DNA of 6,657 nt from Geoglobus sp. (GTDB lineage: Archaea; Halobacteriota; Archaeoglobi; Archaeoglobales; Archaeoglobaceae): contig JALUWC010000504.1 of assembly GCA_027019885.1 (NCBI GenBank), positions 1-6,657 on the forward strand, written 5' to 3'. Positions 5,302-6,657 of this stretch are shown here, piece after piece. Both the position numbers and the translations under genes were made by a program. Below the pieces are notes generated by a model, which made no database searches, was not told where the DNA came from, and saw only the letters and a list, made by a program, of their open reading frames with translations. The first letter of the stretch is position 1. Each line of letters starts with the position of its first letter.

Positions 5302-6573
5302 ATGGTGGACATATCAGTAATCGGGTCAGGTTATGTGGGGATTGTTACAGGCCTTGGGTTTGCAGAACTGGGGAATAGAGTTATATTCGTGGATATCGAT
5401 ACAAAAAAAGTTGAAGCGATAAACAACAGCATTCCACCAATTTTCGAACCGCATCTTGAAGATCTAATGAAAAGAAATCGCAAGCGATACTATGCAACCG
5501 ATAACTATGATGAAGCTATTTTAAACTCTCAAATCACTTTTATATGTGTTGGAACTCCTTCAAATCATGATGGATCCATAAATTTAGAATATGTTAAATC
5601 TGCAGCCAAAAATGTTGGGAAGGTACTGGAAGAAAAGAATAGATTTCATGTTGTGGTGGTGAAAAGTACTGTTGTCCCTGGGACAACAGAGGACGTTATA
5701 ACGCCAATTCTTGAGCAGAATTCAGATAAAGAAGCATTCTATGACTTTGGGCTTGCAGTAAATCCTGAATTTCTAAGGGAAGGTAGTGCAGTAGAGGATT
5801 TCTTTAATCCAGATAGAATTGTGGTTGGGGCCAAAGATGAAAACTCCAAAAATATCCTCAGCAAGTTATATTCTTCGTTTGATTGCCCTAAGCTTTTTGT
5901 GGACATAAAAACGGCAGAAATGATAAAATACACAAGTAATGCTTTTCTGGCAACCAAAATATCATTTGCAAATGAAATCGGAAACATCTGTAAGAAACTC
6001 GGCATAGACGCCTATGAAGTTTTTCGGGGTGTTGGATTAGATCACCGGATAAATCCATCATTCTTTAGAGCAGGGATAGGATTTGGAGGGAGCTGTTTTC
6101 CGAAGGATGTTAGAGCACTAATTTCAAAAGCTGAAGAGCTTGGAGAAAATCCGAAAATTTTGAAATCAGTAATGAGGTTAAATGAAGAGCAACCCCTCAA
6201 ATTGATATATATTCTGAAAAAGTATATTCCGGATTTAGAGAATAAGACCATAGGTATTCTGGGCCTCGCATTCAAACCGGATACTGATGATGTCAGAGAA
6301 AGCAGAGCGATTCCTATAATTAAAAAACTCATTGAAGAAGGAGCAAAGGTGGTAGCTTATGATCCAGTAGCAAATGAAAATTTCAAGGAAATATTTCCGG
6401 ACATTACATATACAACAAATGTGGAAGAAGTGTTGAATGCTGAAGCCGTCCTAATACTTACTGAATGGGAAGAATTTGAGAGACTGGACTATACCGGTAA
6501 GATAATCATTGACGGGAGAAGAATCGAAAAAGCCAAAAAAGAGGCAAAAATTTATGAAGGTATTTGCTGGTAG
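5302..6573 (+). CDS. ugd: UDP-glucose 6-dehydrogenase (AglM-type)
   Basis: The enzyme oxidises UDP-glucose to UDP-glucuronate with two NAD+ in the cytoplasm. At 423 residues it has the usual family length. The N-terminal Rossmann domain shows GSGYVG (8-13) and D31 at the end of the second strand for NAD ribose binding, then VGTPS (83-87) and STVVPGTT (122-129). NPEFLREGSA (154-163) and K209/N213 in the central helix are active-site residues. GFGGSCFPKD (260-269) contains the catalytic C265 and D269. GLAFKPDTDDVRESRA (321-336) begins the C-terminal UDP-binding domain. UDP-ManNAc dehydrogenases are related, but the NPEFLREG and GFGGSCFPKD forms together with the downstream GalU favour UDP-glucose. 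The start is 14 nt after the glycosyltransferase stop, without an evident Shine-Dalgarno sequence. The stop TAG overlaps the ribosome binding site of the next gene, so the two are almost certainly cotranscribed. Base composition is A+T-rich like that of the glycosyltransferase. Confidence 0.95.
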   Translation: MVDISVIGSGYVGIVTGLGFAELGNRVIFVDIDTKKVEAINNSIPPIFEPHLEDLMKRNRKRYYATDNYDEAILNSQITFICVGTPSNHDGSINLEYVKSAAKNVGKVLEEKNRFHVVVVKSTVVPGTTEDVITPILEQNSDKEAFYDFGLAVNPEFLREGSAVEDFFNPDRIVVGAKDENSKNILSKLYSSFDCPKLFVDIKTAEMIKYTSNAFLATKISFANEIGNICKKLGIDAYEVFRGVGLDHRINPSFFRAGIGFGGSCFPKDVRALISKAEELGENPKILKSVMRLNEEQPLKLIYILKKYIPDLENKTIGILGLAFKPDTDDVRESRAIPIIKKLIEEGAKVVAYDPVANENFKEIFPDITYTTNVEEVLNAEAVLILTEWEEFERLDYTGKIIIDGRRIEKAKKEAKIYEGICW

Positions 6574-6578
6574 GTGAT
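6572..6578 (+). promoter_or_regulatory. Ribosome binding site AGGTGAT overlapping the ugd stop
   Basis: AGGTGAT begins inside the ugd TAG (6571-6573) and ends 3 nt before ATG 6582. It is the clearest Shine-Dalgarno sequence in the window and implies tight coupling between ugd and the uridylyltransferase gene. Confidence 0.75.
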
Positions 6579-6581
6579 ATA

Positions 6582-6657
6582 ATGTCCGTAACAAAAGCAG
6601 TCATTCCTGCAGCAGGTATGGGGACAAGATTACTGCCCGCCACAAAGGCTCAGCCAA
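6582..6657 (+). CDS. galU: UTP-glucose-1-phosphate uridylyltransferase (GalU/AglF-type), N-terminal 25 codons only
   Basis: Only the first 25 codons lie in the window. They read MSVTKAVIPAAGMGTRLLPA followed by TKAQP, which is the nucleotide-binding signature of sugar-phosphate nucleotidylyltransferases (consensus AAGxGTRxLPxT). The ATKAQP continuation is characteristic of GalU-type UTP-glucose-1-phosphate uridylyltransferases rather than RmlA-type thymidylyltransferases, which usually have GGxGTRLxPxT. The product, UDP-glucose, is the substrate of the upstream ugd product, and the 8-nt gap supports one operon making UDP-glucuronate. Haloferax AglF and AglM are a comparable pair. The rest of the protein is outside the window, so the assignment depends on this short motif. 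Confidence 0.85.
   Translation, partial: MSVTKAVIPAAGMGTRLLPATKAQP

Noticed and set aside
6042..6332. Minus-strand frames of 75-96 codons opposite the glycosyltransferase and ugd
   Set aside because: These long antisense frames arise from codon bias in conserved genes. None shows motifs, and the plus-strand genes are unambiguous.

Overview
The window looks like the chromosome of a hyperthermophilic euryarchaeon of the Archaeoglobales (Archaeoglobus or a close relative). The main evidence is a long-type archaeal oligosaccharyltransferase (AglB/STT3). From memory it closely resembles the structurally characterised Archaeoglobus fulgidus AglB-L, with the same motifs in the same order at almost the same residue numbers. 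TATA-like boxes 24-29 nt upstream of several start codons and GGTGAT-type ribosome binding sites are also archaeal. No rRNA, tRNA, CRISPR array or insertion sequence was seen.

Left part (1-988, minus strand): a small zinc-ribbon protein with a very acidic tail is followed 34 nt later by an iron-sulfur flavoprotein of the Isf type. The flavoprotein frame is still open at the left edge of the window, so its C-terminus is missing. It carries a compact 4Fe-4S cysteine motif and an extra C-terminal zinc-binding knuckle pair. The two genes probably form an operon.

Middle (1090-3867): aglB lies on the minus strand. An imperfect inverted repeat encloses its stop codon, and its 5' region is ambiguous, with two TATA-like boxes, two possible starts and a tiny coupled upstream frame. 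A divergent promoter region of about 220 nt separates aglB from the plus-strand genes.

Right part (3868-6657, plus strand): first comes a small nucleotidyltransferase-fold protein with a damaged GS motif. It is followed by a membrane-anchored family 2 glycosyltransferase, UDP-glucose 6-dehydrogenase, and the first 25 codons of a UTP-glucose-1-phosphate uridylyltransferase (GalU/AglF type). Sampled G+C falls from about 50% to about 35% near position 4300, so the glycosyltransferase and dehydrogenase differ in base composition from the genes to their left.

Working together (inference): GalU would make UDP-glucose and Ugd would oxidise it to UDP-glucuronate. The glycosyltransferase could add a sugar, possibly glucuronate, to a dolichol-linked precursor, and AglB would move the finished glycan to asparagine in extracytoplasmic proteins. 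This parallels AglF, AglM, AglG and AglB of Haloferax. The most unusual points are the LysW-like C-terminus of the acidic zinc ribbon, the GS-motif loss in the nucleotidyltransferase and the 5' organisation of aglB. No clearly new multi-gene system is demonstrated.
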